The notes beneath the pieces were generated by a model. It made no database searches. It worked only from the letters and a program-made list of their open reading frames with translations, and was not told the DNA's origin. Positions 17,174 through 25,593 of a stretch of 47,944 nt of DNA are shown piece by piece. Source of the DNA: Natronococcus sp. A-GB1 (lineage in GTDB: Archaea > Halobacteriota > Halobacteria > Halobacteriales > Natrialbaceae); NCBI RefSeq assembly GCF_029688845.1, contig NZ_JARUKW010000024.1:1-47944 (forward strand), read 5' to 3'. Position 1 is the first letter of the stretch. The number at the start of each line of letters is the position of its first letter. The position numbers and the translations under genes were made by a program.

Positions 17174-17196
17174 CGTGGCGAGCGAAGCGAGCCACG
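17174..17196. other. Perfect 6-bp hairpin downstream of the GTPase gene
   Basis: CGTGGC at 17174-17179 pairs with GCCACG at 17191-17196 around a GAGCGAAGCGA loop. It lies 26 bp after the GTPase stop and before the vapB promoter. It may end or stabilise the upstream transcript; no T-run follows. Confidence 0.4.
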
Positions 17197-17206
17197 TACA
17201 GACTGA

Positions 17207-17226
17207 AGTATTACGGGCAGTATTAC
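17207..17226 (+). promoter_or_regulatory. vapB promoter with candidate operator (two AGTATTAC repeats)
   Basis: AGTATTAC occurs at 17207-17214 and again at 17219-17226, one start every 12 bp, ending five bases before the vapB ATG at 17232. The AT content would also serve as a TATA box. Toxin-antitoxin operons are usually repressed by the antitoxin or the complex, so this repeat is a likely operator. Confidence 0.5.
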
Positions 17227-17231
17227 TACGT

Positions 17232-17492
17232 ATGAGCAAGTCCACGCGTATCACGGAGAAGGGACAGGCGACGATTCCCAAGGAGCTCCGGGAGAAGTAC
17301 GACCTGGAACCCGGTGACGAGGTCGTCTGGGTGGATACCGACGAGGGAATCGTCGTAAAAAAGCGAACTCGTACCGGCGGACGCGGATTGCTCGTGCCCG
17401 ACGAGACGTCAGCGGAGAAGCGCGAGGAGGTCGCCGACGAGTTGAACCAGCGCCTCCGCGACCGCCGGGACCGAAACTACGAGGAGGCGTAG
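17232..17492 (+). CDS. vapB: AbrB/SpoVT-type antitoxin (VapB)
   Basis: 86 aa. Residues 4-48 form a swapped-hairpin AbrB DNA-binding domain with the hallmark ITEKGQATIPKELREKYDL, followed by PGDEVVWVDTDEGIVVKKR. The C-terminal helix (SAEKREEVADELNQRLRDRR) should wrap the toxin. It neutralises the PIN RNase encoded next door and represses its own operon. The ATG at 17232 directly follows the repeat operator. The stop TAG at 17490-17492 abuts the toxin's ATG at 17493 with no gap, which implies translational coupling. Confidence 0.88.
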   Translation: MSKSTRITEKGQATIPKELREKYDLEPGDEVVWVDTDEGIVVKKRTRTGGRGLLVPDETSAEKREEVADELNQRLRDRRDRNYEEA

Positions 17493-17900
17493 ATGGCAAC
17501 GTATACCGCCGACGCCGTGGCGTTGTTGACCTACCTCGTCGATGCACTTCCGCAACGAGCCGACCGGATATTCGCCGAAGCCGAGGCCGGGGAAACGGTC
17601 ATCCAGGCGCCCAGTACGGCGCTCGCCGAGGTACTCTATTCGGTGTCACGTGACAAAGACGTCCGGGGCGTCACACTCACAGGAACGCCGGAGGAAGCGC
17701 GCCAGGCACTGGTCGGAAACGGTCCCGTCTCGGTCGCGCCGGTTGCTGACGAGGAATTGACCGAGTACGCACGGATCGTCGACGAGTTCACCATCCACGA
17801 CGCCCTGATCGTTGCTAGCCATCAGGTGCGGGAGACGGACGCAATTATCACTACCGACGGGACCGTTCACGACGCTGGCTTCGAGACGGTGTGGCGGTGA
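17493..17900 (+). CDS. vapC: PIN-domain RNase toxin (VapC)
   Basis: 135 aa, single PIN domain. The acidic residues that hold Mg2+ or Mn2+ are visible: Asp7 (YTADAVALL), Glu46 (STALAEVLYS), Asp103 (TIHDALIVASH) and Asp122 (IITTDGTVHD). All are intact, so it should be an active ribonuclease, typically cutting tRNA or rRNA when the antitoxin is degraded. It is the second gene of a two-gene operon with vapB. The cellular target cannot be told from sequence. Confidence 0.88.
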   Translation: MATYTADAVALLTYLVDALPQRADRIFAEAEAGETVIQAPSTALAEVLYSVSRDKDVRGVTLTGTPEEARQALVGNGPVSVAPVADEELTEYARIVDEFTIHDALIVASHQVRETDAIITTDGTVHDAGFETVWR

Positions 17901-17952
17901 GTGATGCGTTGTACACGGTACCGTACCCTGCTGTAGTCGACGATCTCGGGAC

Positions 17953-18420
17953 TCACTCGAGCGGCTGTGCGTAATCGACTTGCTTCGGCTGAAGCCCCGA
18001 CTTTCGGTAAAACCGACGCGCGTCCTCGTTTTCCCACTCGCAGGAGACTTTGAGATGGTCACAGCCGCGCTCTCGAGCGAGTTCTTTCACGCGCTCGAGG
18101 ACCGCCGCGCCGTGACCCTGACTCCGGTGGTCCTCGTCGATGGCGAGGTTCACGATACGGAGGTACTTCGAGTATCGCCGAGAGGAATGGTAGCCCTCGC
18201 GGAGCGTGACGAAGCCGATCGTCTCGCCGTCGTGGACGACGAGGGAGTCCGTGACGTCCTCGTCCTCGAGATGAGCGCGAAAGCCGTCTTCGGCGGTCTC
18301 TTCGGTTAGGTCCGCGTCGAGTTCGTTCAGTTCGGAGTGCTTCTCCATCGCTTCCGCGAGGTCGTACCAGCGATCGGCGAGCGCCTCGAGGTCGTCCGCG
18401 GTGGCTTCCACGAGTTTCAT
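17953..18420 (-). CDS. GNAT-family N-acetyltransferase
   Basis: 155 aa with a complete GNAT domain. The N-terminus is MKLVEATADDLEALADRWYDL. Beta-4 and motif A read LRIVNLAIDEDHRSQGHGAAVL, the last part being the acetyl-CoA pyrophosphate loop. Motif B is ENEDARRFYRKSGL. It transfers acetyl groups to an unknown amine or protein N-terminus. It is convergent with vapC, separated by 52 bp. No HTH or other fused domain is present, unlike the acetyltransferase at 14819. Confidence 0.88.
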   Translation of the reverse strand: MKLVEATADDLEALADRWYDLAEAMEKHSELNELDADLTEETAEDGFRAHLEDEDVTDSLVVHDGETIGFVTLREGYHSSRRYSKYLRIVNLAIDEDHRSQGHGAAVLERVKELARERGCDHLKVSCEWENEDARRFYRKSGLQPKQVDYAQPLE

Positions 18421-18556
18421 ACGGACCCACTCCGCGGCCCGCTTGTCAACGTTCGGCCGGTATGTCTCGCTTTGACACTCCCTTCCATTGTGCTCCGAGC
18501 CGTCCGTGAGCCCGTGTCGGACGGCGATCCGAAAGCGACGGTTCGCGTTCGGAAGC

Positions 18557-18826
18557 CTACGTTGCCAGCTGCAACAGCGCCCCGAGACAGACGAGCACCG
18601 CGCCGAGGACGGCCAGTCCGATTCCGCCGCTGTTCGGAACCGAGTCGGCAGGATCGTCCGAGAATAGGAGCTGTGATGCGGCGAAGAGAAACAGCCCGCT
18701 ACCGCCGACCGCCATCAACCCCGCGCCGAGGCTCGAGCCGTCGGTGACGATTATCGAAATCCCCATCGTTGCGACGACACCGCCGACGACGCCGTTCGAC
18801 AGGTGGTACAGCGTCGGTCCGTCCAT
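18557..18826 (-). CDS. Small membrane protein (89 aa)
   Basis: Three hydrophobic stretches are visible: NGVVGGVVATMGISIIV, GAGLMAVGGSGLFLFAASQLLF and GIGLAVLGAVLVCLGALLQL. It is a small three-span membrane protein with no known motif. ATG 18826 (MDGPTLYHLS) is chosen over a GTG at 18847: a TATA-like CTAATAC on this strand (18848-18854) is centred 26 nt upstream of it, which predicts leaderless transcription from 18826. Function unknown. Confidence 0.6.
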   Translation of the reverse strand: MDGPTLYHLSNGVVGGVVATMGISIIVTDGSSLGAGLMAVGGSGLFLFAASQLLFSDDPADSVPNSGGIGLAVLGAVLVCLGALLQLAT

Positions 18827-18947
18827 AGCGTTCGTTCTTTCTGACACGTATTAGCAACTTCGGTGGCGGAGGGGTATTCAAACTCGAGCCGAGCCCATCA
18901 GTTGCCGTCGAAAAGCGCTTTCGGCGTTCGCTCGAGTACTCCACACG

Positions 18948-19517
18948 ATGACCAGCGAGAAGGCGAAGATGCTCGCCGGCGAGCTGTACGATCCGACCGC
19001 TCCCGAACTCGAGGCCGAGCGCAAGCGGGCTCGCGAACTGACACGGGAGTACAACCGGACGGTGCCCGACGAGGAGGACGGTCGGCGACGGGAGCTGCTC
19101 GAGGACCTGCTCGGCTCCCGCGACGAGAACTGTACTATCGAGCCGTCGTTTCGCTGCGACTACGGGTCCAATATCCACGTCGGCGAGGACTTTTTCGCGA
19201 ACTTCGACTGTATCTTCCTCGACGTTTGCCGGATCGAGATCGGGCGGAACTGCCTGATCGGACCGGGCGTTCACATCTATACGGCGACGCACCCCCTCGA
19301 GGCCGACGAGCGCGCCGAGGGCCTCGAGTACGGGAAGCCGGTTACAATCGGCGACGACGTCTGGATCGGCGGGCGGGCGGTGATCAACCCCGGTGTAACG
19401 ATCGGCGACGAGGTCGTCGTCGGCTCCGGCGCCGTCGTCACCGAGGACGTCCCCGACGGCGTCGTCGTCCAGGGCAACCCCGCGACCGTCGTTCGGGAGC
19501 TCGAGGCGGCGGACTGA
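18948..19517 (+). CDS. Sugar O-acetyltransferase of the maltose/galactoside (left-handed beta-helix) family
   Basis: 189 aa, usual size for maltose O-acetyltransferase. The N-terminal Mac-type domain ([20 protein letters not shown]) is followed by hexapeptide repeats from about residue 60 ([20 protein letters not shown]). The catalytic histidine lies in [21 protein letters not shown]-terminal coils read [20 protein letters not shown] and [20 protein letters not shown], ending [13 protein letters not shown]. It should acetylate a sugar or related hydroxyl using acetyl-CoA, as a trimer. The physiological acceptor in archaea is unknown. Confidence 0.9.
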   Translation: MTSEKAKMLAGELYDPTAPELEAERKRARELTREYNRTVPDEEDGRRRELLEDLLGSRDENCTIEPSFRCDYGSNIHVGEDFFANFDCIFLDVCRIEIGRNCLIGPGVHIYTATHPLEADERAEGLEYGKPVTIGDDVWIGGRAVINPGVTIGDEVVVGSGAVVTEDVPDGVVVQGNPATVVRELEAAD

Positions 19518-19684
19518 CCGTTCGACCACGGTCGGTTCCCGATTGCTGGCCGTCTTGGCGACGGACTCGCGCTGCCCACGCTCGAGAACACTCGCTACGC
19601 TTTCACCGGCTGCACGATCGTCAGTCGCTGGCAGTTCGTCATCGGATAGCTTTCTGAGGGGTCCGCGCGTATCTATCGTGTCCC

Positions 19685-20308
19685 ATGACAGCTAGTACCC
19701 AGGATTCGCCGGAGTGGCGCCTCGCCGGCGAGTTCATCGAGGCGTGTAACTGCTCGGTTCCGTGTCAGTGTCTGTGGTACGAGCCCCCCGACGACGACAG
19801 GTGCACGTTCGCCGGCTTCTGGACCATCGAAGAGGGAACGTACGACGATGTCTCGCTCGACGGACTGGGCGCGGGAATGCTCGTCTGGGAGGACGGCGTC
19901 CTCCTCGAGGGTGGCTGGCACGTCGTCCTCGTGATCGACGAGGCGGCCGACGACGATCAGGCCGAGGCGCTCGAGGCCATCTTCTCGGGGGAGGCCGGCG
20001 GGCTGTTCGAGGCCGCCGCCCCGCTGATCGAGACGGTCGAGGACAGCGTCGCGGTTCCGTTCTCGTACTCGACGGCCGACGGTCACCGCTCGTTCAGCGC
20101 CGGCGACATCGTCACCATCGAGACCGACGACAGCGCCGGCTTCGGCGACCGGCAGGGGACGGTCTTCCCGCATCCGTTCCTTCCGCCCGACGAGCGGGCA
20201 AACACAGGGAGGACGACCGACGCGACCGTCGACTATGACGACGACTTCTCGTGGGACGTCGGCGGCAACAACTCCTACTTCGGGCCGTTCGAGATGGCCA
20301 GCGGCTGA
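19685..20308 (+). CDS. DUF1326 family protein with CxCxxxCxC motif
   Basis: 207 aa. Near the N-terminus lies GEFIEACNCSVPCQCLWYEP (about residues 15-34), whose four cysteines look like a metal or redox site. The rest is a beta-rich acidic domain with the recurring ending NNSYFGPFEM. No signal peptide or membrane segment is seen. In bacteria DUF1326 genes commonly sit beside DUF2182 genes, and this is so here: the partner starts 23 bp downstream. Function is not established for the family as far as I know. A link to metal handling is inference from the Cys motif and the partner's Met-rich loop. Confidence 0.82.
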   Translation: MTASTQDSPEWRLAGEFIEACNCSVPCQCLWYEPPDDDRCTFAGFWTIEEGTYDDVSLDGLGAGMLVWEDGVLLEGGWHVVLVIDEAADDDQAEALEAIFSGEAGGLFEAAAPLIETVEDSVAVPFSYSTADGHRSFSAGDIVTIETDDSAGFGDRQGTVFPHPFLPPDERANTGRTTDATVDYDDDFSWDVGGNNSYFGPFEMASG

Positions 20309-20331
20309 TCGAACTACAGCACTCTACCGGC

Positions 20332-21129
20332 ATGACCACTCGAGACTCCGTTCGGCAACGACCCGCGGTCCGACGGATACCTGTCGTCGCACTCGTCGTA
20401 TACGGTATCGCACTCCTCGCCTGGGTCGCGATCCTCCGGCGATGGCTGCCGATGCCGGGCGGGGAGATGGGGATGGAGATGCGGATGTCCGATCCCGGTG
20501 TTCCAGAGGCGATGGCCCTCGAGGGCGGTGTCGTCGGAATCGTGCTCTATCTGGTAATGTGGGGGACGATGATGATCGCCATGATGTACCCCTCCTCGGT
20601 GCCGCTGTTTCGCCTGTACGACGGGACGCTCCGAGAGGCCTCGAGGACCGCACGGTTCGGACGACTGGGCGCCCTGCTCGGAACGTATACGCTCGTCTGG
20701 ACGCTCACCGGGCTGGTTCCTCTAGCGGTCAACGCGGCCGTTCCGATCGCGCCGCTTGCCGCCGATCGCGGCCCGCTCCTGTTCGGGGGCGTGCTCGTCG
20801 TGCTCGGCGGCTACCAGCTCTCGCCGTACAAGTATCGCTGTCTGGACCGCTGCCGGTCGCCGTTCGGCTTCCTGCTGACGTACCACCGGGCCGGCGTCGT
20901 CGGCGCCGCGAGGATGGGGTGGGCGTTCAGCCGCTTCTGCGTCGGCTGCTGCTGGGCGCTGTTCGTCCTCATGGTCGTCGCCGGCTCGATGAACGTCCTC
21001 TGGATGGCCGGTATCGCGGTCGTGCTCTCGCTCGAGCGAACCGTCTCCTGGGGACCGCAGCTCGCGAGGGCCGTCGGCGCGGTCGCGGCGGTCGGCGGCG
21101 TCGCAATGCTCGCGGTCGCAATGGTGTAG
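20332..21129 (+). CDS. DUF2182 integral membrane protein, Met/Cys-rich
   Basis: 265 aa with about six to seven membrane segments. After TM1 (VVALVVYGIALLAWVAIL) comes a methionine-rich loop, MPGGEMGMEMRM (residues 41-52). Next is the family core MIAMMYPSSVPLFRLYDG, and later cysteines in YKYRCLDRCRSPFGF and FSRFCVGCCWALFVLMVVAG. The family is described as predicted metal-binding membrane proteins. Met and Cys ligands of this kind suit Cu(I), but that is inference. ATG 20332 is 23 bp after the DUF1326 stop, so the two form an operon. Confidence 0.83.
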   Translation: MTTRDSVRQRPAVRRIPVVALVVYGIALLAWVAILRRWLPMPGGEMGMEMRMSDPGVPEAMALEGGVVGIVLYLVMWGTMMIAMMYPSSVPLFRLYDGTLREASRTARFGRLGALLGTYTLVWTLTGLVPLAVNAAVPIAPLAADRGPLLFGGVLVVLGGYQLSPYKYRCLDRCRSPFGFLLTYHRAGVVGAARMGWAFSRFCVGCCWALFVLMVVAGSMNVLWMAGIAVVLSLERTVSWGPQLARAVGAVAAVGGVAMLAVAMV

Positions 21130-21165
21130 CCGGTCGCCACGAGCGACGACCAGCCGACCGCCCGG

Positions 21166-21810
21166 CTACCCGACGCCCCCGACGAACAGCCGCAGCCCGA
21201 GCCCGATCAACACGAGCCCCGAGAGCCACTGCACGCCGGTGGCCAGACGCGGTCGGGCGGTCAGCAGCGTCCGGACGCCGCTCGAGGCGAGCGCGACCGT
21301 TCCCAGGTAGGCCATCGTCAACAGCGCGTAGATTGCGCCGAGGACGGACAGCTGCGTCGGGACGTGGCTCGCACCGTCGACGAACTGCGGAAGGAACGCG
21401 AGGAAGAACAGCGCGACCTGCGGGTTGGCGACGTTGACGATCACGGCCTCACGGAACGGACTGCCGTCGCCCGCGGGGCCGTCGTCGTCGGCAAACAGTT
21501 CGGTCTCGCGGATCGTGCGGACGCCCAGGTAGATCAGGTACGCCGCGCCGACGTAGGTGACGGCGGCGAAGGCGACCTCGGAGGCCCGGAAGATCGCCGC
21601 GAGCCCCACGGCCGCCGCGAGCGTGTGGACGAGGACGCCGACGCTGATCCCCGCCGCGGAGGCCAGCCCGCTCTCGCGACCGTCGCCGACGCTGCGGGTC
21701 AGCACGTAGACGGTGTCGGGGCCGGGCGAGAGGATCATCGCTCCCGCGGCAAGGAGGTACACCGCCAGCAGCGTCGGATCGAGCAGGACGGTTCGAAGCG
21801 CCTCGAACAC
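21166..21810 (-). CDS. LysE/RhtB-family amino-acid exporter
   Basis: 214 aa with six membrane segments. The family signature lies near the N-terminus: ILSPGPDTVYVLTRSVGDGR, followed by GLASAAGISVGVLVHTLAAA and VTYVGAAYLIYLGVRTIRE. The second half repeats the three-span unit around VNVANPQVALFFLAFLPQFV, the conserved NPK/NPQ-like motif. It should export an amino acid or related small compound by proton or sodium exchange; substrate is not predictable. It is convergent with the DUF2182 gene, 36 bp apart. Confidence 0.9.
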   Translation of the reverse strand: MFEALRTVLLDPTLLAVYLLAAGAMILSPGPDTVYVLTRSVGDGRESGLASAAGISVGVLVHTLAAAVGLAAIFRASEVAFAAVTYVGAAYLIYLGVRTIRETELFADDDGPAGDGSPFREAVIVNVANPQVALFFLAFLPQFVDGASHVPTQLSVLGAIYALLTMAYLGTVALASSGVRTLLTARPRLATGVQWLSGLVLIGLGLRLFVGGVG

Positions 21811-21922
21811 GGCGTCTTACACCTCGTTCGGGCTCGAGTCGGCCAGTCGTCTCGCGATCACTGTCGGATCAGTTCGTGGTCGGCGATAAAAGGGACGGGG
21901 ATCCGCCTCGACGTCAACGGCA

Positions 21923-22783
21923 TCACCAGAACCGGGCCAGCGGCTCGAACCAGACCGCGGCGACGAGCACGGCGAGGAAGACGTACGAACCGCGGATCAA
22001 CAGCATAGTCGCCAGCTTCGGCGGCGCGCGGTGGGCGACGACGGCGATGGCGGCGAACGCGAGTGCGGCCAACACTGCAGAGGGCGGAAACACCCGCGCG
22101 GCGGCGAAGGCAACGACGACGAGCAGGGCCGTGACCATGAGGCCGTAGGCGACGGTGTAGGCCCGGTCCGGGCCGACGGTGACCGCGACGGTCCGTTTGC
22201 GGATCGAACGATCGTAGTCGTAGTCCTTGGCGTCGTCGATTACCTTGATCCCCGAGAGCAACACGAGAAACACCGCGGCGAAGCCGATCGGAACCAGCGC
22301 GAACGTCTCCGCCTGGACGTAGAACCCGCCGAGAAGCGAGAGCGCGATCCCGAGGGGGTAGCCCGTCGTCGCCGTCACCGGATTCATGTCGAGCTGGGGG
22401 GCGTGGTAGTAGGCGATCACCCACGCCGGGATCGTGAGGGCGGCGGCGATCCAGTCGACTAACACGAACAGCGCAACCGTACAGCTGGCGAACGTCGCCG
22501 TCGAGACGGCCAGGCCGAGCCGACAGCCGCGCTCGGTCAGCGGGTGGTCGTCGTCCTCGCCGCGGACGTAGAAGTCGACGTAGCCGTCCTTGACGTGGGC
22601 CGTGTAGACGGCCGCGAACATCGCGACGACGTGCAGCGTTGCGACTCCCGGCGCGAACGCGTTGGCCAGCACCGCCCCGAACAGCGAGGCGGCGAGCGGC
22701 GGGAGCATGAACACGGGATGGACCTGCGACCAGAACGCTCGAGCCGTCGCCCCGACGCCGGCCCCGTGTCTCGCGAGGGACAT
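21923..22783 (-). CDS. UbiA-family prenyltransferase
   Basis: 286 aa with about eight to nine membrane helices. Two Asp-rich motifs that bind Mg-diphosphate are visible: DGYVDFYVRGEDDDHPLTER near residues 66-85 and DDAKDYDYDRSIRKRTV near 187-203. The first lacks the leading Asn of the classic NDxxDxxxD. It should attach a prenyl chain to an acceptor in the membrane, in quinone, heme or lipid synthesis; the acceptor is unclear and it is not an obvious MenA or digeranylgeranylglyceryl phosphate synthase. ATG 22783 (MSLARHG) is chosen because the upstream extension is arginine-rich and non-membrane. Confidence 0.82.
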   Translation of the reverse strand: MSLARHGAGVGATARAFWSQVHPVFMLPPLAASLFGAVLANAFAPGVATLHVVAMFAAVYTAHVKDGYVDFYVRGEDDDHPLTERGCRLGLAVSTATFASCTVALFVLVDWIAAALTIPAWVIAYYHAPQLDMNPVTATTGYPLGIALSLLGGFYVQAETFALVPIGFAAVFLVLLSGIKVIDDAKDYDYDRSIRKRTVAVTVGPDRAYTVAYGLMVTALLVVVAFAAARVFPPSAVLAALAFAAIAVVAHRAPPKLATMLLIRGSYVFLAVLVAAVWFEPLARFW

Positions 22784-22857
22784 GGTTCGGGTGACGACGG
22801 TCCGACGTAAAATACCGCGGGTAGCGGGGAGTTTGCGTGGCTCTCGAGGGGGAGCGG

Positions 22858-23772
22858 CTACTCGGGGAGGTACGCGATCCCGTCGGGATGGAGCTCCGTG
22901 TCGTAGCGTTCGGTCTCCGTCCAGTTCGCACAGTCGATCACGGAGACGTCGTTGGTCTTGTTGTTGGCGACGAACGCCCGGTCGCCGTCGGGTGCGAAGA
23001 CGGTGCCGCCGGGCCAGATCCCGACCGGAACGCGGGCGATCTCCCACGGCCGTTGCTCGCCGTCACGGACGTGTTCGGTGTCGATCAGGGAGACGTCGTT
23101 CGACTCGCGGTTCGGCACGAGAACGTGGCGCCCGTCGGGCGAGGGGACGACGCGGATCGGTGTCTCGCCAAGCAGCGCGCGGTTGGTCTGCTCGAAGCTC
23201 TCGGGGTCGAGCACCGACAGCATCCCGTCCTCTTGGTTGGCGACGAGCAGCCCGGCCTCGGGGTGGGCCGCGATTCCCTCGGGCTCCTCGCCGACCATCG
23301 GATCGCCGAGGATCCGTCGCTGCCTGCAGTCGATCGCGGTGACGTTCCCGCTGCCGATGTTGGCGACGAACGCTCGGTCCTCGTCGGGCGTCAGCGCCAC
23401 CATGTGGGATTTGTCTTGGTGGGTCGGGAAGTGGTCGACGATCCCGTTCGTCTCGCAGTCGAGGACGTAGACGCGGCTGCTGTAGGTCGAGGCCAGCCAC
23501 AGCTCGCCCGCGTCCTCCCGCACTGCGAGCCCGTGTGGGAAGTCGAACCCCTCGTGTTCGATCTCAGCGGTTCGCTCCCAGGTCTCGGGATCGAACGCGA
23601 GCAGGGTATCGCCCAGCGAGCAGGTGACGTACACCGTTTTGCCGTCGGGGCCGACGGCGATCTCGTGGGGGTTGAACTCGGTCTCGAGGACCCGCTCGGT
23701 CTCGCCGGTGTCGGCGTCGATGACGGACATCGTGTCCGAATCCTTGTTCAGAACCAGCAGCTGATCGCTCAT
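22858..23772 (-). CDS. YVTN/YncE-like beta-propeller protein
   Basis: 304 aa made of about seven repeats of the 40-residue YVTN type, such as GPDGKTVYVTCSLGDTLLAF, TPDEDRAFVANIGSGNVTAI and APDGDRAFVANNKTNDVSVI. It starts MSDQLLVLNKDSDTMSVID, without signal peptide or lipobox, so it appears cytoplasmic, whereas many relatives are exported. It probably forms a seven-blade propeller used as a binding scaffold. Ligand unknown. It is divergent from the ThDP enzyme gene with 111 bp between the starts, so they may share a control region. Confidence 0.82.
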   Translation of the reverse strand: MSDQLLVLNKDSDTMSVIDADTGETERVLETEFNPHEIAVGPDGKTVYVTCSLGDTLLAFDPETWERTAEIEHEGFDFPHGLAVREDAGELWLASTYSSRVYVLDCETNGIVDHFPTHQDKSHMVALTPDEDRAFVANIGSGNVTAIDCRQRRILGDPMVGEEPEGIAAHPEAGLLVANQEDGMLSVLDPESFEQTNRALLGETPIRVVPSPDGRHVLVPNRESNDVSLIDTEHVRDGEQRPWEIARVPVGIWPGGTVFAPDGDRAFVANNKTNDVSVIDCANWTETERYDTELHPDGIAYLPE

Positions 23773-23883
23773 ACGCGACCGTCTCGTTGCCCGATCTCTA
23801 ATAGTCCGAGAACCGGCAAACAGACCACGGACCAGGTGGCCGGGGGACACAGTTTCATGATCAACCGGGACCCACGGGAGAGC

Positions 23884-25575
23884 ATGACGGACGGATACAC
23901 CGGGGCCGACCTCTTCGTCGACGCCCTCGAGTCCTACGGCGTCGACTACGTCTTCGGCAACCCCGGAACGACGGAGCTGCCGATCGTCGACGCGATCGGC
24001 GAGAGCGACCTCGAGTACGTACTGGGCCTCCACGAGGACGTCGCGGTCGGGATGGCCGGCGGCTACGCCCAGACCAGACGCTATCACGCCCACCACGACG
24101 AGTCGATCACGCCCGTCGGGGTGGCGAACCTCCACATCGCGCCGGGGCTCGCCCACGGGCTCGGCAATCTCTACGCAGCCAAGATCACCGGTGCGCCGCT
24201 GGTCGTGACGGCGGGCAACCACAGCACGGACTTCCGCCACGAGGAGCCGATTCTCTCGGGGGATCTCGCCGGGATGGCCGAGGACTTCTGCAAGTGGTCC
24301 GACGAGGTCTTAGACGTCGAGGCGCTACCGATGATGCTCCGGCGGGCGTTCCGCGTCGCTATGACGCCGCCGACCGGGCCCGTCTTCCTCGCGCTGCCGC
24401 TGGACGTCACCCTCGAGGAGACCGACGCCAGTCCCGAACGGCTCGGGCCGATTCCCAACGCCGGGAGCGGCGATCCGGGACAGCTCGATCTGGCGGCCGA
24501 CCTGCTCGCCGAGGCCGACGACCCGGTGATGGTCGTCGGCGACGAGGTTGCTCGCTCCGGTGCCGACGCCGTCGCGGCCGCAGTCGACCTCGCCGAAGCC
24601 TCAGGGGCCCGTGTCCACGGCGAGATTCTGGCCTGCGAGATCGACTATCCGACCGACCACGACCAGTGGGTCTCCTACATCCCGCCGGACGAGGACCTCG
24701 CCGCGATGTTGATGGACAGCGACACCCTGGCGTTCGTCGGCTGCTCGACGAACACGACACTGACCCGCCACGAGGAAGCGCTAGTCGACCCCGAGACGAC
24801 CTGTATCCACGTCGGCCCCGACGCCTGGGAGCTCGGCAAGAACCAGCCGGCCGACGCCGCGGTGATCGGCGATCCGGGACTCGCCCTCGAGGGACTTACC
24901 GAGCGCGTTCGCAAGCGACTTCCGGAGGAGGTAGTCGAGGAACGCCTCGAGCGCGTCGCCGCGGTCAAAGAGATGGTCGAGGCGCAAGTCTCGCAGATGG
25001 GCGAGGACGAAGCACCGGGCGATCCGCGGGCCTCGAAGGCCGAACTGGTCGACGCGATCGAACGGGTCGCCGCCGACGCCTACGTCGTCGACGAGGGGAT
25101 CACCGCGAAGTACGCCATGCTCTCCCGGTGGGACCTCGCGCCCGAACAGTACATCTCGAACAAGGGCGGCGGGCTCGGCTACGGGCTGCCGGCCTCCGTG
25201 GGCGCGGCACTGGCCGAGAGCCAGCGCGCCGAGCCCCGCGACGTTGTCGGCTTTATCGGCGACGGCTCCTATCTGTACTACCCCAACACGCTGTACAGCG
25301 CGGCCCGCTACGATCTCGATCTCACCGTCGTCGTCCCCGACAACCGCAACTACCGTATCCTGAAGGACAACACACTCAAAATTATGGGCGGGGAGGAGGA
25401 CGACTACGAGTTTACCGGCATGGACTTCGAGCCGCCGGTCGACATCCCGAAGAACGCCGAGAGCCACGGCGCCCGTGGCCACCTCGTCGAGACCCCCGAC
25501 GAGATCGATGGGGTGCTCGAGGAGGCCCTTGCTCGCGAGGGACCCGACGTGCTGGACGTGCTGGTACACGACTGA
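23884..25575 (+). CDS. Thiamine-diphosphate enzyme (benzoylformate decarboxylase/acetolactate synthase-like)
   Basis: 563 aa with the three-domain PYR-middle-PP layout. The PYR domain has GNPGTTELPIVDAI and the activating glutamate Glu51 in LGLHEDVAVGMAGGYA. The PP domain has the GDGS...N ThDP/Mg motif with Asp460 and Asn487 (IGDGSYLYYPNTLYSAARYD, VVPDNRNYRILK). NHSTDFRHEEPIL recalls benzoylformate decarboxylases rather than true acetolactate synthases, and no small regulatory subunit is adjacent. It likely decarboxylates a 2-oxo acid or carries out a carboligation; substrate open. ATG 23884 is preferred: it follows GGGAG. An upstream in-frame ATG at 23857 would add nine residues. Confidence 0.85.
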   Translation: MTDGYTGADLFVDALESYGVDYVFGNPGTTELPIVDAIGESDLEYVLGLHEDVAVGMAGGYAQTRRYHAHHDESITPVGVANLHIAPGLAHGLGNLYAAKITGAPLVVTAGNHSTDFRHEEPILSGDLAGMAEDFCKWSDEVLDVEALPMMLRRAFRVAMTPPTGPVFLALPLDVTLEETDASPERLGPIPNAGSGDPGQLDLAADLLAEADDPVMVVGDEVARSGADAVAAAVDLAEASGARVHGEILACEIDYPTDHDQWVSYIPPDEDLAAMLMDSDTLAFVGCSTNTTLTRHEEALVDPETTCIHVGPDAWELGKNQPADAAVIGDPGLALEGLTERVRKRLPEEVVEERLERVAAVKEMVEAQVSQMGEDEAPGDPRASKAELVDAIERVAADAYVVDEGITAKYAMLSRWDLAPEQYISNKGGGLGYGLPASVGAALAESQRAEPRDVVGFIGDGSYLYYPNTLYSAARYDLDLTVVVPDNRNYRILKDNTLKIMGGEEDDYEFTGMDFEPPVDIPKNAESHGARGHLVETPDEIDGVLEEALAREGPDVLDVLVHD

Positions 25576-25593
25576 CCGACGCCGGCTGGGTCG

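Noticed and set aside
22837..23883. Upstream extension of the ThDP enzyme frame by several hundred codons
   Set aside because: It runs antisense through the propeller gene; the ribosome-binding site and family start support 23884.
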